A stretch of DNA of 64,000 nucleotides, from the NCBI GenBank assembly GCA_963665975.1, contig OY762508.1, positions 2,418,001 through 2,482,000 on the forward strand, read 5' to 3'. This document shows, one piece after another, positions 27,485 through 37,170 of this stretch (its first letter is position 1; each line of letters begins with the position of its first letter). The notes under the pieces are model-generated. The model was not told the origin of the DNA and did no database searches. It worked only from the letters and a program-made list of their open reading frames with translations. A program made the translations under genes and the position numbers. Origin of the DNA: G963665975 sp963665975. Its GTDB lineage: Bacteria > Bacteroidota > Rhodothermia > Rhodothermales > Bin80.

Positions 27485-28054
27485 ATGGCAGAAGGATACA
27501 ATTGTACCGGAACTAGCGATTGCGCCCCCACATGGCTAGACGAGCTCCTGTGCGAATACGTGGATGGTGCCATGGATCACGCCGTGCGAGAGGCATTCGA
27601 AGAATGCCTGATGGTGGATCCTGTCCTGGCAGAGCAGGTGGAGCGCCTGCGTAGCGCCCGGTCGCTGTTATGCCGCTATCGTTGCCGTGCGCCCCGGGAC
27701 TTGCGCGCGCGCGTACGCCAGCGGGTGGCGCTGGAAATAATGCGCTCCATGGAGGCCAATGAACTCCCCCAAAAAGAAGGGCGCACCGTGGCGGGCTCTG
27801 TCCTTGCCGTATTCGTGCTGGCGGGTATGTTCGCCAGCACGTCTTTTTTTGCGCTCCCGCCGCCCGCGCCCGTATACGTGGACAAACCGGCGCTGCGCGA
27901 CGCCACCGTCCAGTTGGTCGCCATGACGCCACTGGACGTCACGCCAGCCGGCAAGCTGCCAGTATTCACGGTGGAATCCACGGGCCTGCCTCATCCCGGA
28001 CAACTTCCCTGGGGTAACGAGGCCGCATTTCATCATACCATGCACAGTCCCTGA
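27485..28054 (+). CDS. Single-pass membrane protein resembling an anti-sigma factor
   Basis: 189 residues. The cytoplasmic N-terminal half reads LLCEYVDGAMDHAVREAFEECLMVDPVLAEQVERL, the pattern of anti-sigma domains, although the HxxxCxxC zinc motif is missing. One transmembrane segment lies at about residues 105-125 (TVAGSVLAVFVLAGMFASTSFF). The rest is periplasmic and rich in proline. No ECF sigma gene is adjacent, so a regulatory role is inferred only from architecture. An in-frame GTG two codons upstream is an alternative start. Confidence 0.65.
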   Translation: MAEGYNCTGTSDCAPTWLDELLCEYVDGAMDHAVREAFEECLMVDPVLAEQVERLRSARSLLCRYRCRAPRDLRARVRQRVALEIMRSMEANELPQKEGRTVAGSVLAVFVLAGMFASTSFFALPPPAPVYVDKPALRDATVQLVAMTPLDVTPAGKLPVFTVESTGLPHPGQLPWGNEAAFHHTMHSP

Positions 28055-28095
28055 TTGGCGCGCCAAGTAGTCAATGGCGCCGTGTTATCTCGATT

Positions 28096-28169
28096 GGGCC
28101 CTTAGCTCAGCGGTTTAGAGCGCTCGCCTCACACGCGAGAGGTCACAGGTTCGAATCCCGTAGGGCCCA
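28096..28169 (+). tRNA. tRNA-Val (anticodon CAC)
   Basis: A 74-nt cloverleaf can be drawn by hand. The acceptor stem is GGGCCCT with AGGGCCC, the D stem GCTC/GAGC, the anticodon stem CTCGC/GCGAG around the loop CTCACAC (anticodon CAC), and the T loop TTCGAAT. The T stem ACAGG/CCCGT contains one A-C mismatch. CCA is not encoded. It lies 41 bp upstream of a choice-of-anchor-B gene. Confidence 0.94.
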
Positions 28170-28210
28170 CGGCAAAATTCTGGTTCGATGACTAGCGGAG
28201 GGATCCACGG

Positions 28211-30595
28211 ATGAAGCGGTACTCTTTCTTGACCTGCGTCATGGTTCTGGTTTGCATGCCTGCAAACGGGCAATCGTACTACTCGGCAGATCCTGTGCAC
28301 ATGGCCGCATTTGGCGGGGCGGTAGCTGTTGGGGACGGAGAGTTTTTTGTCGGCGAGCCGGTCAGTTTCAAGAACCCCGGACGGGTCCATGTGTACCGGC
28401 AAAACACGGACGGAGACTGGGAGGCGGCCGCCATCCTGTCGGCGTCCACGGCACACGTGAATGACAGGTTTGGTGGCGTGCTGGCGCAGGTGGATAATAC
28501 GCTCTTCGTGGCGAGCGGCCAGAATGCCAGTCAGGGTGGCATTGTGACTGTGTTTGAGCGCGACGAGGCAACCGGGAACTGGGAGGAGGCAGGGCAGCTA
28601 AGCGCGCAGGATGGTGAGTCGGGAAACGCCTTTGGCGCCAGCATTGCTACGCACGGCAAGATGGTGCTCATCGGTGCTCCCAGGCAGGCAGAAGGGACGG
28701 GTGCAGTATACGTATTCGAGCGCACCGCGGAATCCTGGGAGCAGACAGGAGTGCTCGCACCGGAGGGTGAAGCGATCCAATTCGGCCGGGCCGTGCATGG
28801 TAACGGGGAGCGAGCAATCATTACCGCGCCGATGGGCGACGAGCGTGCTGTCTATATATATAAGGTGGATGCTGCCAGTGGCGCGTGGATATTGGAGGCA
28901 CGCCTGGAACAGGGGGCCCTGCTTGCGGACCTTGGAGCGGCATCGACCGTAGCCATCCAGGAGGCGGAGGCGTTTGTGAGCTTTCCCCGCTCGGACCAGA
29001 TTGGCGGAGCTGTGCAGGTGTTTCAGCTTGACACCGAGGCGAGAGTATGGCAGGCCGCCGGCAGCCTGAAACCCGACGTGGATGATGCATACGCCATGTT
29101 CGGCTCGACCGTGCAGGTTAGCAGCGACGAACTCTGGGTAGGAGCGCCGGGCTCCGGAGGGTACAGGGGAGCGGTTTATCGCTTCTCGCGGGGAGAGGTG
29201 GCGGGGACCTGGGAGAAGGTGTCCCGCTGGCAAGATGTCAGACTCAAGCCGCGAGACCGATTTGCCAGTGCACTGGCCGTACGCGGAGACGTGGCCGTCG
29301 TCGGAGCCTCGGGCGTTGCCTACGGCGAGGGCAGCGTGTTTGTGCTGGGGCGCACAGAGGAAGACTGGGAAAATAGAGGCGTCTTTTACGATGCGAAGAA
29401 AGCGATGGAGCCAATACTTGGATCGCAGATCGACTGCGACACAGGGACGGCGGCCACGTTCGAATGTGCGGAGGTGGACTTGGTGGCGTTCTTGCCGCTT
29501 GCAGACTTGGGCACGGCTCGCGGCGTCAGACTAAGCGATGTCTGGGGATGGACCGATCCGGAGACCGATAAGGAGTATGCGCTCGTCGGCCATTTGGAGG
29601 GCACTGTGTTCGTGGATGTATCCGACGCCTCGCATCCGGTATTCCTGGGCGAGCTGCCTAGAACGGAGGGGGCTCCGGGAAGCACATGGCGCGATATCAA
29701 GGTCTACAAGGACCACGCATTCATCGTAGCGGACGGCGCCGCAGCGCACGGTATGCAAGTCTTCGATCTCACACAATTGCGAGACGTAACGGAGGTCCCA
29801 ACGACGTTTGAAGTGGTGGCCCACTACGACAAGATTCACAGCGCCCACAATATTGTCATTAACGAGGAGACGGGTTTTGCCTATTCGGTTGGTTCGAGCG
29901 CTGGAGGCGAGACCTGTGGTGGCGGGCTGCACATGATCGATATTCGCGAACCGGCTGCGCCGACATTTGCCGGCTGCTTTGCAGATCCCACTACCGGGCG
30001 ACGGAAAACGGGATACTCCCACGACGCACAGTGCGTGATATACCACGGACCCGATAGCGAGCATACGGGTAAGGAAATCTGTGTCGGCTCGAACGAAACG
30101 GCGATCAGCATCGCCGATGTCACGGACAAAGAGGTTCCGGTGGCTATCGGATCGGGTGCGTATCCTGATTTTGGGTACGTGCACCAGGGATGGTTATCCG
30201 AGGATCATCGATACTTCTTCCAGAATGACGAACTCGACGAACTCAGCGCCAAGACAGATCGCACGCGTACGCTTATCTGGGACATCAGCGATCTGGACGA
30301 CCCGGTCATGGTAAAGGAATTCTTTGGTCCTACTTCCGCCACAGACCACAACTTGTATGTGCACGGTAACCTGATGTACCAGACCAACAATGCCAGCGGA
30401 CTGCGCATCATCGATATCGCCAACCCGGAAGATCCCGCCGAAGTGGGCTTCTTCGACACGACGCCTTACGGGACGAACGATGCGGGCTTCAATGGTACGT
30501 GGAGTAGCTATCCATACTTCAAGAGCGGCATGATCGTCGTAACCAGCCGCCGCGAAGGGCTTTTCATTTTGAAGAAACGGAAGTTGGATACCTGA
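28211..30595 (+). CDS. Choice-of-anchor-B family secreted protein with N-terminal FG-GAP-like propeller
   Basis: 794 residues with a signal peptide (MKRYSFLTCVMVLVCMPANGQ). Residues about 35-390 are repeated FG-GAP/integrin-alpha-like units (FGASIATHGKMVLIGAP, FGSTVQVSSDELWVGAP, FASALAVRGDVAVVGAS). Residues about 400-790 are the choice-of-anchor-B domain: DVWGWTDPETDKEYALVG, TWRDIKVYKDHAFIV, HSAHNIVINEETGFAYSVG and ATDHNLYVHGNLMYQTN. Unlike its paralogue at 16147-17745 it ends right after the shared core (EGLFILKKRKLDT), with no sorting tail, so its final location may differ. A tRNA gene precedes it closely. Confidence 0.86.
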   Translation: MKRYSFLTCVMVLVCMPANGQSYYSADPVHMAAFGGAVAVGDGEFFVGEPVSFKNPGRVHVYRQNTDGDWEAAAILSASTAHVNDRFGGVLAQVDNTLFVASGQNASQGGIVTVFERDEATGNWEEAGQLSAQDGESGNAFGASIATHGKMVLIGAPRQAEGTGAVYVFERTAESWEQTGVLAPEGEAIQFGRAVHGNGERAIITAPMGDERAVYIYKVDAASGAWILEARLEQGALLADLGAASTVAIQEAEAFVSFPRSDQIGGAVQVFQLDTEARVWQAAGSLKPDVDDAYAMFGSTVQVSSDELWVGAPGSGGYRGAVYRFSRGEVAGTWEKVSRWQDVRLKPRDRFASALAVRGDVAVVGASGVAYGEGSVFVLGRTEEDWENRGVFYDAKKAMEPILGSQIDCDTGTAATFECAEVDLVAFLPLADLGTARGVRLSDVWGWTDPETDKEYALVGHLEGTVFVDVSDASHPVFLGELPRTEGAPGSTWRDIKVYKDHAFIVADGAAAHGMQVFDLTQLRDVTEVPTTFEVVAHYDKIHSAHNIVINEETGFAYSVGSSAGGETCGGGLHMIDIREPAAPTFAGCFADPTTGRRKTGYSHDAQCVIYHGPDSEHTGKEICVGSNETAISIADVTDKEVPVAIGSGAYPDFGYVHQGWLSEDHRYFFQNDELDELSAKTDRTRTLIWDISDLDDPVMVKEFFGPTSATDHNLYVHGNLMYQTNNASGLRIIDIANPEDPAEVGFFDTTPYGTNDAGFNGTWSSYPYFKSGMIVVTSRREGLFILKKRKLDT

Positions 30596-30821
30596 TCCTG
30601 CAGACCAGTAACCAGGTCATGCCCAGCACGGTCTCGTCAGATAGGCTGCCGGGATTGCTGGACCTCGTACCGGTAGACAGAGGCTGTTTGCAAGCCGTGG
30701 ATTCGGAAATGGCCATGCGCTACAAGACCGACCCTGTGCCCACCCGAAGGGATCATTCCCCAGCCGACTGTGTTGTTACCAGCCGCTCATAAATCTGCGT
30801 CCCCTACAGGATAGAGAAGCT

Positions 30822-31661
30822 ATGTACGTCCCTCGTCGCCAGCGCATGCTCGATCAGTATCTGAAGGAGATCGGACAGATCGGTCTGGTGACCCCGGCAG
30901 AAGAAGCTGAGCTTGCCCGTCGTATTAAACAGGGAGACGAAGAAGCACTATTAAAGCTCACGCGCGCCAACCTGCGCTTTGTTGTTTCTGTAGCGAAGAA
31001 GTACCAGGGCCAGGGCCTGCATCTTACAGATCTAATCAATGAAGGCAACTACGGCCTGATCAAGGCCGCCAAGCGTTTCGACGAAACGCGCGGTTTCAAG
31101 TTTATCTCCTACGCGGTGTGGTGGATCCGGCAGGCCATATTGCAGGCTCTTGCCGAACAGGGACGCGTGGTGCGGCTGCCGCTCAACCGCATTGGCACCA
31201 TCAGCAAGATTCGCAAGATGAGCGCCCGGTTGTCACAGGTGCACGAACGGGCGCCGAATCTGGAGGAGCTCGCCACAGAACTGAATATCAATGTGGCCAA
31301 AGTGCGAGAGGCCATGCAGCATACGGGACGGCATTTGTCGATGGATGCGCCGTTCAATGAAGATGATGACAATAGTCTGTTGGACGTACTGCCAAGCGAA
31401 GAAGGCGTCTCCCCGGATGACCTGCTGCTAGACGAATCGGTAAAGATTGATATAGAATGTGCGCTCGGCCTTCTGCATGCCCGCGAGGCTGAAATTACGC
31501 GGCTGTATTTTGGCATCGGCAGGGAGCATCCGCTGACATTGGAGGAAATCGGACAACGATTCGGATTAACGCGCGAGCGCGTGCGACAGATCAAGGAAAA
31601 AGCGCTGCGCAAATTAAGACAGAAGCACCGCCGCGAGGATTTGAAAGCGCATATCGGATAG
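30822..31661 (+). CDS. rpoD: Primary RNA polymerase sigma factor (RpoD/SigA, Bacteroidota type)
   Basis: 279 residues, the short form without a long region 1.1 or non-conserved domain that is usual in Bacteroidota. Region 1.2 is LDQYLKEIGQIGLVTPAEEAELARRI. Region 2 has NLRFVVSVAKKYQ, DLINEGNYGLIKAAKRFDETRGFKFISYAVWWIRQAI. Region 3 follows, and region 4 ends with TLEEIGQRFGLTRERVRQIKEKALRKLR. It directs RNA polymerase to housekeeping promoters. AGAGAAG precedes the ATG. The gene stands alone with 226 bp upstream. Confidence 0.95.
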   Translation: MYVPRRQRMLDQYLKEIGQIGLVTPAEEAELARRIKQGDEEALLKLTRANLRFVVSVAKKYQGQGLHLTDLINEGNYGLIKAAKRFDETRGFKFISYAVWWIRQAILQALAEQGRVVRLPLNRIGTISKIRKMSARLSQVHERAPNLEELATELNINVAKVREAMQHTGRHLSMDAPFNEDDDNSLLDVLPSEEGVSPDDLLLDESVKIDIECALGLLHAREAEITRLYFGIGREHPLTLEEIGQRFGLTRERVRQIKEKALRKLRQKHRREDLKAHIG

Positions 31662-31833
31662 GATGCTACGCTTGATGCGTGGAATGCGGCATGGGTCGCC
31701 AACGTCTACCCTCTGTCTTACGTGCAACATCTGTAAGTACGTCAACGTAGCAATAGGCTAAGAACATCTACAGTTCGAGGTATTGCGGCGTACTTCGTCT
31801 CCTGCCAACCGAACAATCACACGAATTTCTCCC

Positions 31834-33240
31834 ATGAAACGTCATATCTGCCTCCTGGCCTTTGCGCTGATGGCCCTGTCGCCATATGTATCACAGGCTC
31901 AGATGGCCCAACGGATCACTTTTGACGACGCAATCCGCCTTGCCCTAGACAACAACTCCTCACTGAAACGCGCGGCCAACACGGTGCGTCAGCAGGAAAT
32001 CAACCTGAGCGCCGGTCGCGCCGCAATACTTCCCTCGCTCAACTTTTCGTCGGGTACATCGCGCAACTTCGGGCTGAACTTTGACCAGACTACCGGCAAT
32101 GTCTATACCCAGTCTAGTGATCGGTTTAACCTGGGCGCCAGTATGGGCGTTACCCTCTTCAACGGGTTTCGGGAGTTCTCCGGCCTCCGGCAACTTCGCC
32201 ATGGGCTTGCTGCGAGTGACGACAGCTTCGAGCGGCAGCGGCAGTTGGTCGTCTTCCAGGTCATGACACAGTACTTGGGGCTTATTCAGTGGAGTGAGCA
32301 AATCAAGATCCAGGGAGAGAATCTTGCTGCCCAGCAGCAACAGCTAGCTCAGATTGAGGAGTTCGTACGCGTGGGTTCGCGGCCGATGTCAGATCTGTAC
32401 CAGCAGCAGTATGTGACCGAAAACGCAGAGCTTCTCCTGCTCGAAGCGCAGCAATCCTACCAGGTATCCGAAGGCAACCTGATCCAGACTCTGCAACTAG
32501 ACCCATTCGGTGTCTACGAATTTGTGGTGCCCGATGAATCGGAAATTACGCTCACGCCCGAAGCCTACGACATCAACGCCCTGCTTCGGAGCGCGTTTGA
32601 TCGGCGGGTTGACTTGCGCGCGCAGGAATCAATGATCAGGGCCTCGGAGCAAGGACTAAGATTCGCCCGCGGAGGCATGTGGCCAAGGGTGAGTCTCTCA
32701 GGCAGCGCAGGATCGGGGTATTCCAGCTTCCAGCAGCGTGCGGTCATCGAAAACGGAGTGCCCGTGCTGGGCCCGGACGGCAGGCCGATGTTCGAGGAGG
32801 TGCCGTTCGGGGATCAGCTTTCCAACAACCGGTCGCAGACGGTTAGCCTGAGCGTTCAGGTTCCATTGTTCAACGGGCTTCGCACCCGGTCGGACGTGCA
32901 GCGCGCCCGCGTTAATCTAGACAATGCCCGCCTGGAGCTGGAAAACGTGCAGCATCAGATTGGTCTTGAAGTACGGGAGTCCTATCTCGCTTACCTGAGC
33001 GATGAAAAGCGACTCGCGGTGACCGAAAAGCAGCTCCAGTCCGCGGAGCTGGCTCTGGAAGCCGAACAGGAGCGGTACAACGTTGGCGCGAGCACACTGG
33101 TGGAATTGACACAGGCGCGCGCCGCGTTCGTCCAGGCCGCGAGCAACCGCGCGGATGCCAAGTTCAGTTTCATTTTCCGCAAGCGTCTCATTGACTACTA
33201 TGTTGGTGTGCTTGATCCGGGCGCACCCCTCTTTGAGTAA
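31834..33240 (+). CDS. TolC-family outer membrane efflux protein
   Basis: 468 residues from ATG 31834, where a signal peptide begins (MKRHICLLAFALMALSPYVSQAQ). The family layout is clear: two long alpha-helical halves, each beginning like ITFDDAIRLALDNNSSLKRA and ESMIRASEQGLRFARGGMWPRVSLSGS, with NVGASTLVELTQARAAFVQAA near the end. It is predicted to form a trimeric outer-membrane duct. The HlyD-type adaptor and ABC ATPase genes follow at 26 and 24 bp, giving an exporter operon. Confidence 0.93.
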   Translation: MKRHICLLAFALMALSPYVSQAQMAQRITFDDAIRLALDNNSSLKRAANTVRQQEINLSAGRAAILPSLNFSSGTSRNFGLNFDQTTGNVYTQSSDRFNLGASMGVTLFNGFREFSGLRQLRHGLAASDDSFERQRQLVVFQVMTQYLGLIQWSEQIKIQGENLAAQQQQLAQIEEFVRVGSRPMSDLYQQQYVTENAELLLLEAQQSYQVSEGNLIQTLQLDPFGVYEFVVPDESEITLTPEAYDINALLRSAFDRRVDLRAQESMIRASEQGLRFARGGMWPRVSLSGSAGSGYSSFQQRAVIENGVPVLGPDGRPMFEEVPFGDQLSNNRSQTVSLSVQVPLFNGLRTRSDVQRARVNLDNARLELENVQHQIGLEVRESYLAYLSDEKRLAVTEKQLQSAELALEAEQERYNVGASTLVELTQARAAFVQAASNRADAKFSFIFRKRLIDYYVGVLDPGAPLFE

Positions 33241-33266
33241 CCTACCCTTCTCTCGCTAACACCATC

Positions 33267-34703
33267 ATGGCCAAGAAAAAGCGCAGCACCCGTCGTCTCC
33301 TGTTCTTCCTTCTGGGAGGATTTGTCGTCGTCATCATTCTGGGGCTTGTCGCCTCCCAGTTCGCACAGAACGGCAACGATGGGGTAGCGGTGGAGATTTC
33401 CGAGGTAGAAGTGCGCACTGTTACGCAGGTGGTGACTGCCTCTGGTCGCGTGCAGCCGGAAATTGAAATCGTCATCAGTCCCGACGTGTCAGGCGAAATC
33501 ATCGAACTGCCGGTGATCGAAGGACAGCAGGTGAAGCAAGGCCAGCTCCTGGCTCGCATCAAGCCGGACTTCTATGTCGCACAGGTGGAACAGGCCGAGG
33601 CCAGTCTGTCACAAGGACGCGCCTTTCACGCTCAGCGGCGGGCCGACCTGCTGGGCGCCGAACAGGAGCTTGCGCGGCAACAAAGCCTGTACGACCGAAA
33701 GGTGGTATCGGAAAGCGTGTACCAGCAGGCCGAGATCGCCCACAAGATTTCGAAGGCCGCAGTCGAGGCCGCCGAGCACTCGATTACGAACTCGGAGGCG
33801 TTATTGCGCGAGGCCCGCGAGCAGCTCAGCAAGACAGTGCTGTATGCGCCTATGGCCGGAAGCGTGAGCAAGCTCAACGTGGAGTTGGGTGAGCGCGTAG
33901 TGGGCACCACACAGATGGCGGGAACGGACATGATGACCGTCGCCCGGCTGGACCAGATGGAGGTCGAAGTAGAAGTCAACGAGAATGACGTAGTCAATGT
34001 CGCTCTCAATGATAGCGCAGCCATCGAGATCGATGCTTATCCAGAGCGCATCTTCAAAGGGCTCGTTACCGAAATCGCCAACTCCGCACGACTGCAGGGT
34101 GGCTTTAGCCAGGAGCAGGTCACGAATTTTCCAGTCAAGATCCGCATTACCGACGCACATAACGTCGACGCCCGCCTGAATGCTGAACTCGCAGCAGAGA
34201 TCCAACACCACGCCGCCGTTCATGACGTACACAACCTCGACGCCGGCCTGGATGCTGGCGTTGATGCGGGGCTCGCAGAGGAAGCTCCGATCAGCACAGA
34301 CGATCCGAGCTTTCGTCCTGGCATGAGCGGCACGGTTGACATCTTCACGCACACCGAAAAGGATGTCGTAGTCGTGCCTATCCAGGCCGTGACCGTGCGC
34401 GACTTCAATCGCGTGAAGAAAATCGGCTCAGACTCAACGGGAGTCAGCGACAACTCCTTACTACGTGACGAGGACCTGCGCAAGATCGTATTCATCGTAG
34501 ACGAGGAAAGCAAGGCGCAGATGGTCGAGGTTGAAACGGGGATAGCGGACAGTCGCTTCATGCAGATTCACTCGACGCTGGTGGGAGGCGAGAAAGTGAT
34601 TATTGGCCCCTACAGTGAGGTTAGTCGGACACTGCGCCCAGGCCGCATCGTGCGCGAGGAACGGGGAGTGCGCGCCTCCATAACGGGCTCTGTGGACTCG
34701 TAA
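33267..34703 (+). CDS. HlyD/MacA-type periplasmic adaptor of an ABC exporter
   Basis: 478 residues with an N-terminal membrane anchor (RLLFFLLGGFVVVIILGLVASQF). The lipoyl/barrel-sandwich halves are seen at VVTASGRVQPEIEIVISPDVSGEI and LYAPMAGSVSKLNVELGERV, separated by a coiled-coil hairpin. Residues about 296-345 are an unusual Asp/His/Ala-rich low-complexity insertion (with HHAAVHDVHNLDAGLDAG) between FPVKIRI and RPGMSGTVDI, where MacA-type adaptors normally have only a short loop. The product should link the inner-membrane ABC transporter to the TolC-like duct. Confidence 0.9.
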   Translation: MAKKKRSTRRLLFFLLGGFVVVIILGLVASQFAQNGNDGVAVEISEVEVRTVTQVVTASGRVQPEIEIVISPDVSGEIIELPVIEGQQVKQGQLLARIKPDFYVAQVEQAEASLSQGRAFHAQRRADLLGAEQELARQQSLYDRKVVSESVYQQAEIAHKISKAAVEAAEHSITNSEALLREAREQLSKTVLYAPMAGSVSKLNVELGERVVGTTQMAGTDMMTVARLDQMEVEVEVNENDVVNVALNDSAAIEIDAYPERIFKGLVTEIANSARLQGGFSQEQVTNFPVKIRITDAHNVDARLNAELAAEIQHHAAVHDVHNLDAGLDAGVDAGLAEEAPISTDDPSFRPGMSGTVDIFTHTEKDVVVVPIQAVTVRDFNRVKKIGSDSTGVSDNSLLRDEDLRKIVFIVDEESKAQMVEVETGIADSRFMQIHSTLVGGEKVIIGPYSEVSRTLRPGRIVREERGVRASITGSVDS

Positions 34704-34727
34704 CCAGGACCAGCTACGGTTATTTTC

Positions 34728-35465
34728 ATGCCTACAGCAGATACGCAGCGCGCGCTGATTCAACTGCGCGAGGTCAAGAAGATCTACAAGATGGGCACGG
34801 AGTTCGTGCATGCCCTGGACGGTGCAACGATCGACGTATATCCCAATGAGTATGTAGCCGTGATGGGGCCGTCCGGCTCGGGAAAGTCCACGATGATGAA
34901 CATCATCGGATGTCTGGATACTCCAACCAGTGGCACATACCATTTGCGTGGTCACAACGTCGGCGAGATGACCGATGACGAGTTGGCCAATATTCGCAAC
35001 AAAGAAGTAGGGTTCGTCTTTCAGACGTTCAATCTGCTGCCCCGTGTTACATGCCTGCAGAATGTGGAACTGCCGCTCATCTATTCCGGCAGGAAGAAGC
35101 GCAAGCGCCTGGAAATGGCCCACGAGGCGCTGGATTCCGTAGGTCTGGCCGACCGCGTAACCCACAAACCGAACGAGCTTTCCGGTGGCCAGCGGCAGCG
35201 TGTGGCGGTAGCGCGTGCACTGGTGAACAACCCTTCCCTGCTCCTGGCTGACGAGCCGACCGGTAATCTGGATACCCGGACGGGCGAAGAAATCATGCTT
35301 CTCTTCGAAGCACTCCACCGGCGTGGCAACACGCTGATGGTGGTCACGCACGAGGAGGCGGTGGCGCAGCATGCCCGACGGATCATTCGGTTGCGCGATG
35401 GCCTTGTCGAAAGCGACGTCCGGGTAGAGAATCCTGTCCTCGCAAGCCGGGACCTCGCGGCCTAG
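34728..35465 (+). CDS. ABC transporter ATPase, MacB/LolD type
   Basis: 245 residues with Walker A GPSGSGKST, the Q-loop FQTFNLLPR, the signature LSGGQRQRVAVARAL, Walker B LLLADEPTGNLD and the switch VTHEEAVAQHA. Wording is that of the MacB/LolD/FtsE ATPase family. In such operons an FtsX-like permease gene normally follows; here the reading ends at 35465 and mobile-element debris begins, so the permease is missing from this locus. Confidence 0.95.
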   Translation: MPTADTQRALIQLREVKKIYKMGTEFVHALDGATIDVYPNEYVAVMGPSGSGKSTMMNIIGCLDTPTSGTYHLRGHNVGEMTDDELANIRNKEVGFVFQTFNLLPRVTCLQNVELPLIYSGRKKRKRLEMAHEALDSVGLADRVTHKPNELSGGQRQRVAVARALVNNPSLLLADEPTGNLDTRTGEEIMLLFEALHRRGNTLMVVTHEEAVAQHARRIIRLRDGLVESDVRVENPVLASRDLAA

Positions 35466-35633
35466 AAGCCCGTCGGACTTAGCTCTCCGGTTTGCGATTT
35501 TCGGGAGGATTCAAGCATCAGACACTCGGGACTTGTCCCCTCCTGTCCGGCGGCTCTTGGTCGAACTGCTTTGTAACCTGCCGGGGTCGTTTTCTGAGTT
35601 GGTTGATTCAAAAGGGACTCCATCACCCCCTGA

Positions 35634-36161
35634 TCAGACCCCTCGAAGGGCATTGAGCCCCCTGATATTGTAGGCCGTGCATCGGGCCTACACGGATTGT
35701 ATCGCCTTCAGACCTCGCGTCAGAAACTGACGAAAGCCCATGGTCTGATTGATAGTGCCAAAGACCGGTTTCGACCGTGCATCTCCCTCCTGCGGCACGG
35801 AGGGCACCAGGCACTCACACAAAGGCATGTGGTGCTCCTTGCGCCGTGAACTGATGAACGGAACAACCCCGGACGCCTCACAGGTCGCCACATTGCCACC
35901 GCTGAAGTAGCCTGCGACCGCTACCAGCGTACGCTGGCCTGATCCCCAGGGCACCGCCCACTTCTTGAACATTGGAAACACCACCAGTACGTCTTCGGGC
36001 CTCTGACTCATAGGGTGGATGCCAATCAGACGACTGTTGTGACCGACGACAATCTGTCTATCGTAGTACTGCTCAAACCCTCCCTTGTGTGGCATGATGC
36101 GGCTGTCCGCATCCGTCAAGTTGACCTGATCCGTGTCCTGCGGAGTGGTTCTTCGTTCCGG
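35634..36161 (-). pseudogene. Remnant of an IS1182/IS4-like transposase (C-terminal part, nonsense mutation)
   Basis: The frame contains VNLTDADSRIMPHKGG, YYDRQIVVGHNSRLIG and a C-terminal PVFGTINQTMGFRQFLTRGLK, matching the C-terminal half of DDE transposases of the IS1182 type. Upstream similarity stops at a TAG (36162-36164). At 35688-35690 a TAG interrupts the frame where relatives have tryptophan; the frame then continues in register as ARCTAYNIRGLNAL to a stop at 35634. The N-terminal half and the first catalytic Asp are absent. Immobile remnant. Confidence 0.8.
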
Positions 36162-36416
36162 CTATTTTAATTTAGTACGGTGGAATTGGATATTCTCCAA
36201 CTGCAAGTGCGGCAGATCGTGCAGTCCCGGTTAAACTCTCTCACCGTCTACCAGGGTGATCCATAGTAGTTCACCAGTAGTCCGATAATCTTCTGTATAG
36301 CAGCGACTTATCATCTTATATAGGAAACTCTCCGTCCCTTGCAGTCCATCGGCATCCCGTGTATTCTTCCCCGTGTAGTGTAGCAATAAGTGATACGCGC
36401 TTCGGGGAAGGAACGC

Positions 36417-37170
36417 ATGGCCAAACGACCGAGAACGCTCACCGCCGCCTTCGTGCGCACGATCAGCCGACCCGGCGTGTACGGGGGGCGGGCGCGGCAG
36501 GCGGGGCTTGAGTCTCCGGGTCCACCGGACGGCGACGGGCCGCCTTACGAAGACATGGCGTCCGCGCGTCAGAATCGAAAGGAGGCTGACCTCGTTCGGA
36601 CTCGGGCCGTATCTGGAGTTCACGCTTGCCGAGGCGCATCAGAAGGCGCCGGACAATATCAGGGCGGTCCGCCACGGCGGTGACCTGCGGGGGCGTGCGG
36701 TCCCCACGTTCGGCGAGGCCGCCGAACGGCCGATTGAGCTTTACCGGGACGGGTGGAAGGAGGGGAGTCCGCTTCCGGAGCAATGGGAGTCTACATTCCG
36801 CCTGCATGCCGCCCCCCTCCTCGACAAGGCGGGGGATCGAATCACGAGCGTGGACGTGCTCGGGTGCCTCGCACCGATCTGGAGCTCGAAGCCGGGCGCC
36901 GCCCGGAAGGCCCGGCACCGGATCTCCGCGGGCTTCCGCTGGTGTATCGACCGGAACGATCGCGCGGACAACCCGGCGGATCGGGAGGTCGTGGCGCTGC
37001 CGAGGGCGAACGGGAACGCGCCGAGGCATTATCGCGCGCTCCCGCACCTAGAGATTGAGGTAGCGCTCGGGGCGATCCGTCGGCTGAAGTACATCCTCCC
37101 GTCGGCCGTGTTGTGCGTCGAGATGATCGCGTTGACGGCGGTCCGGACCGGAGAGGCGCTCGGGTCGCGC
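36417..37170 (+). pseudogene. Frameshifted, truncated tyrosine-type integrase (P4-like)
   Basis: The N-terminus is readable from ATG 36417 (MAKRPRTLTAAFVRTISRPGVYG). Homology then continues in the next frame from about 36508 as LSLRVHRTATGRLTKTWR, TSFGLGPYLEFTLAEA and RDGWKEGSPLPEQW (SAM-like core-binding domain) and DNPADREVVALPRANG, ending at LCVEMIALTAVRTGEALG. That is the first catalytic-Arg motif. The remaining catalytic residues (His-x-x-Arg, His, Tyr) are missing. One frameshift near 36480-36505 plus loss of the C-terminus makes it non-functional. Base composition is noticeably more G+C-rich than the flanking core genes. Confidence 0.85.

Noticed and set aside
36463..37047. 194-codon open frame antisense to the integrase remnant
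   Set aside because: High G+C content lengthens antisense frames; the plus strand carries the recognisable integrase motifs.
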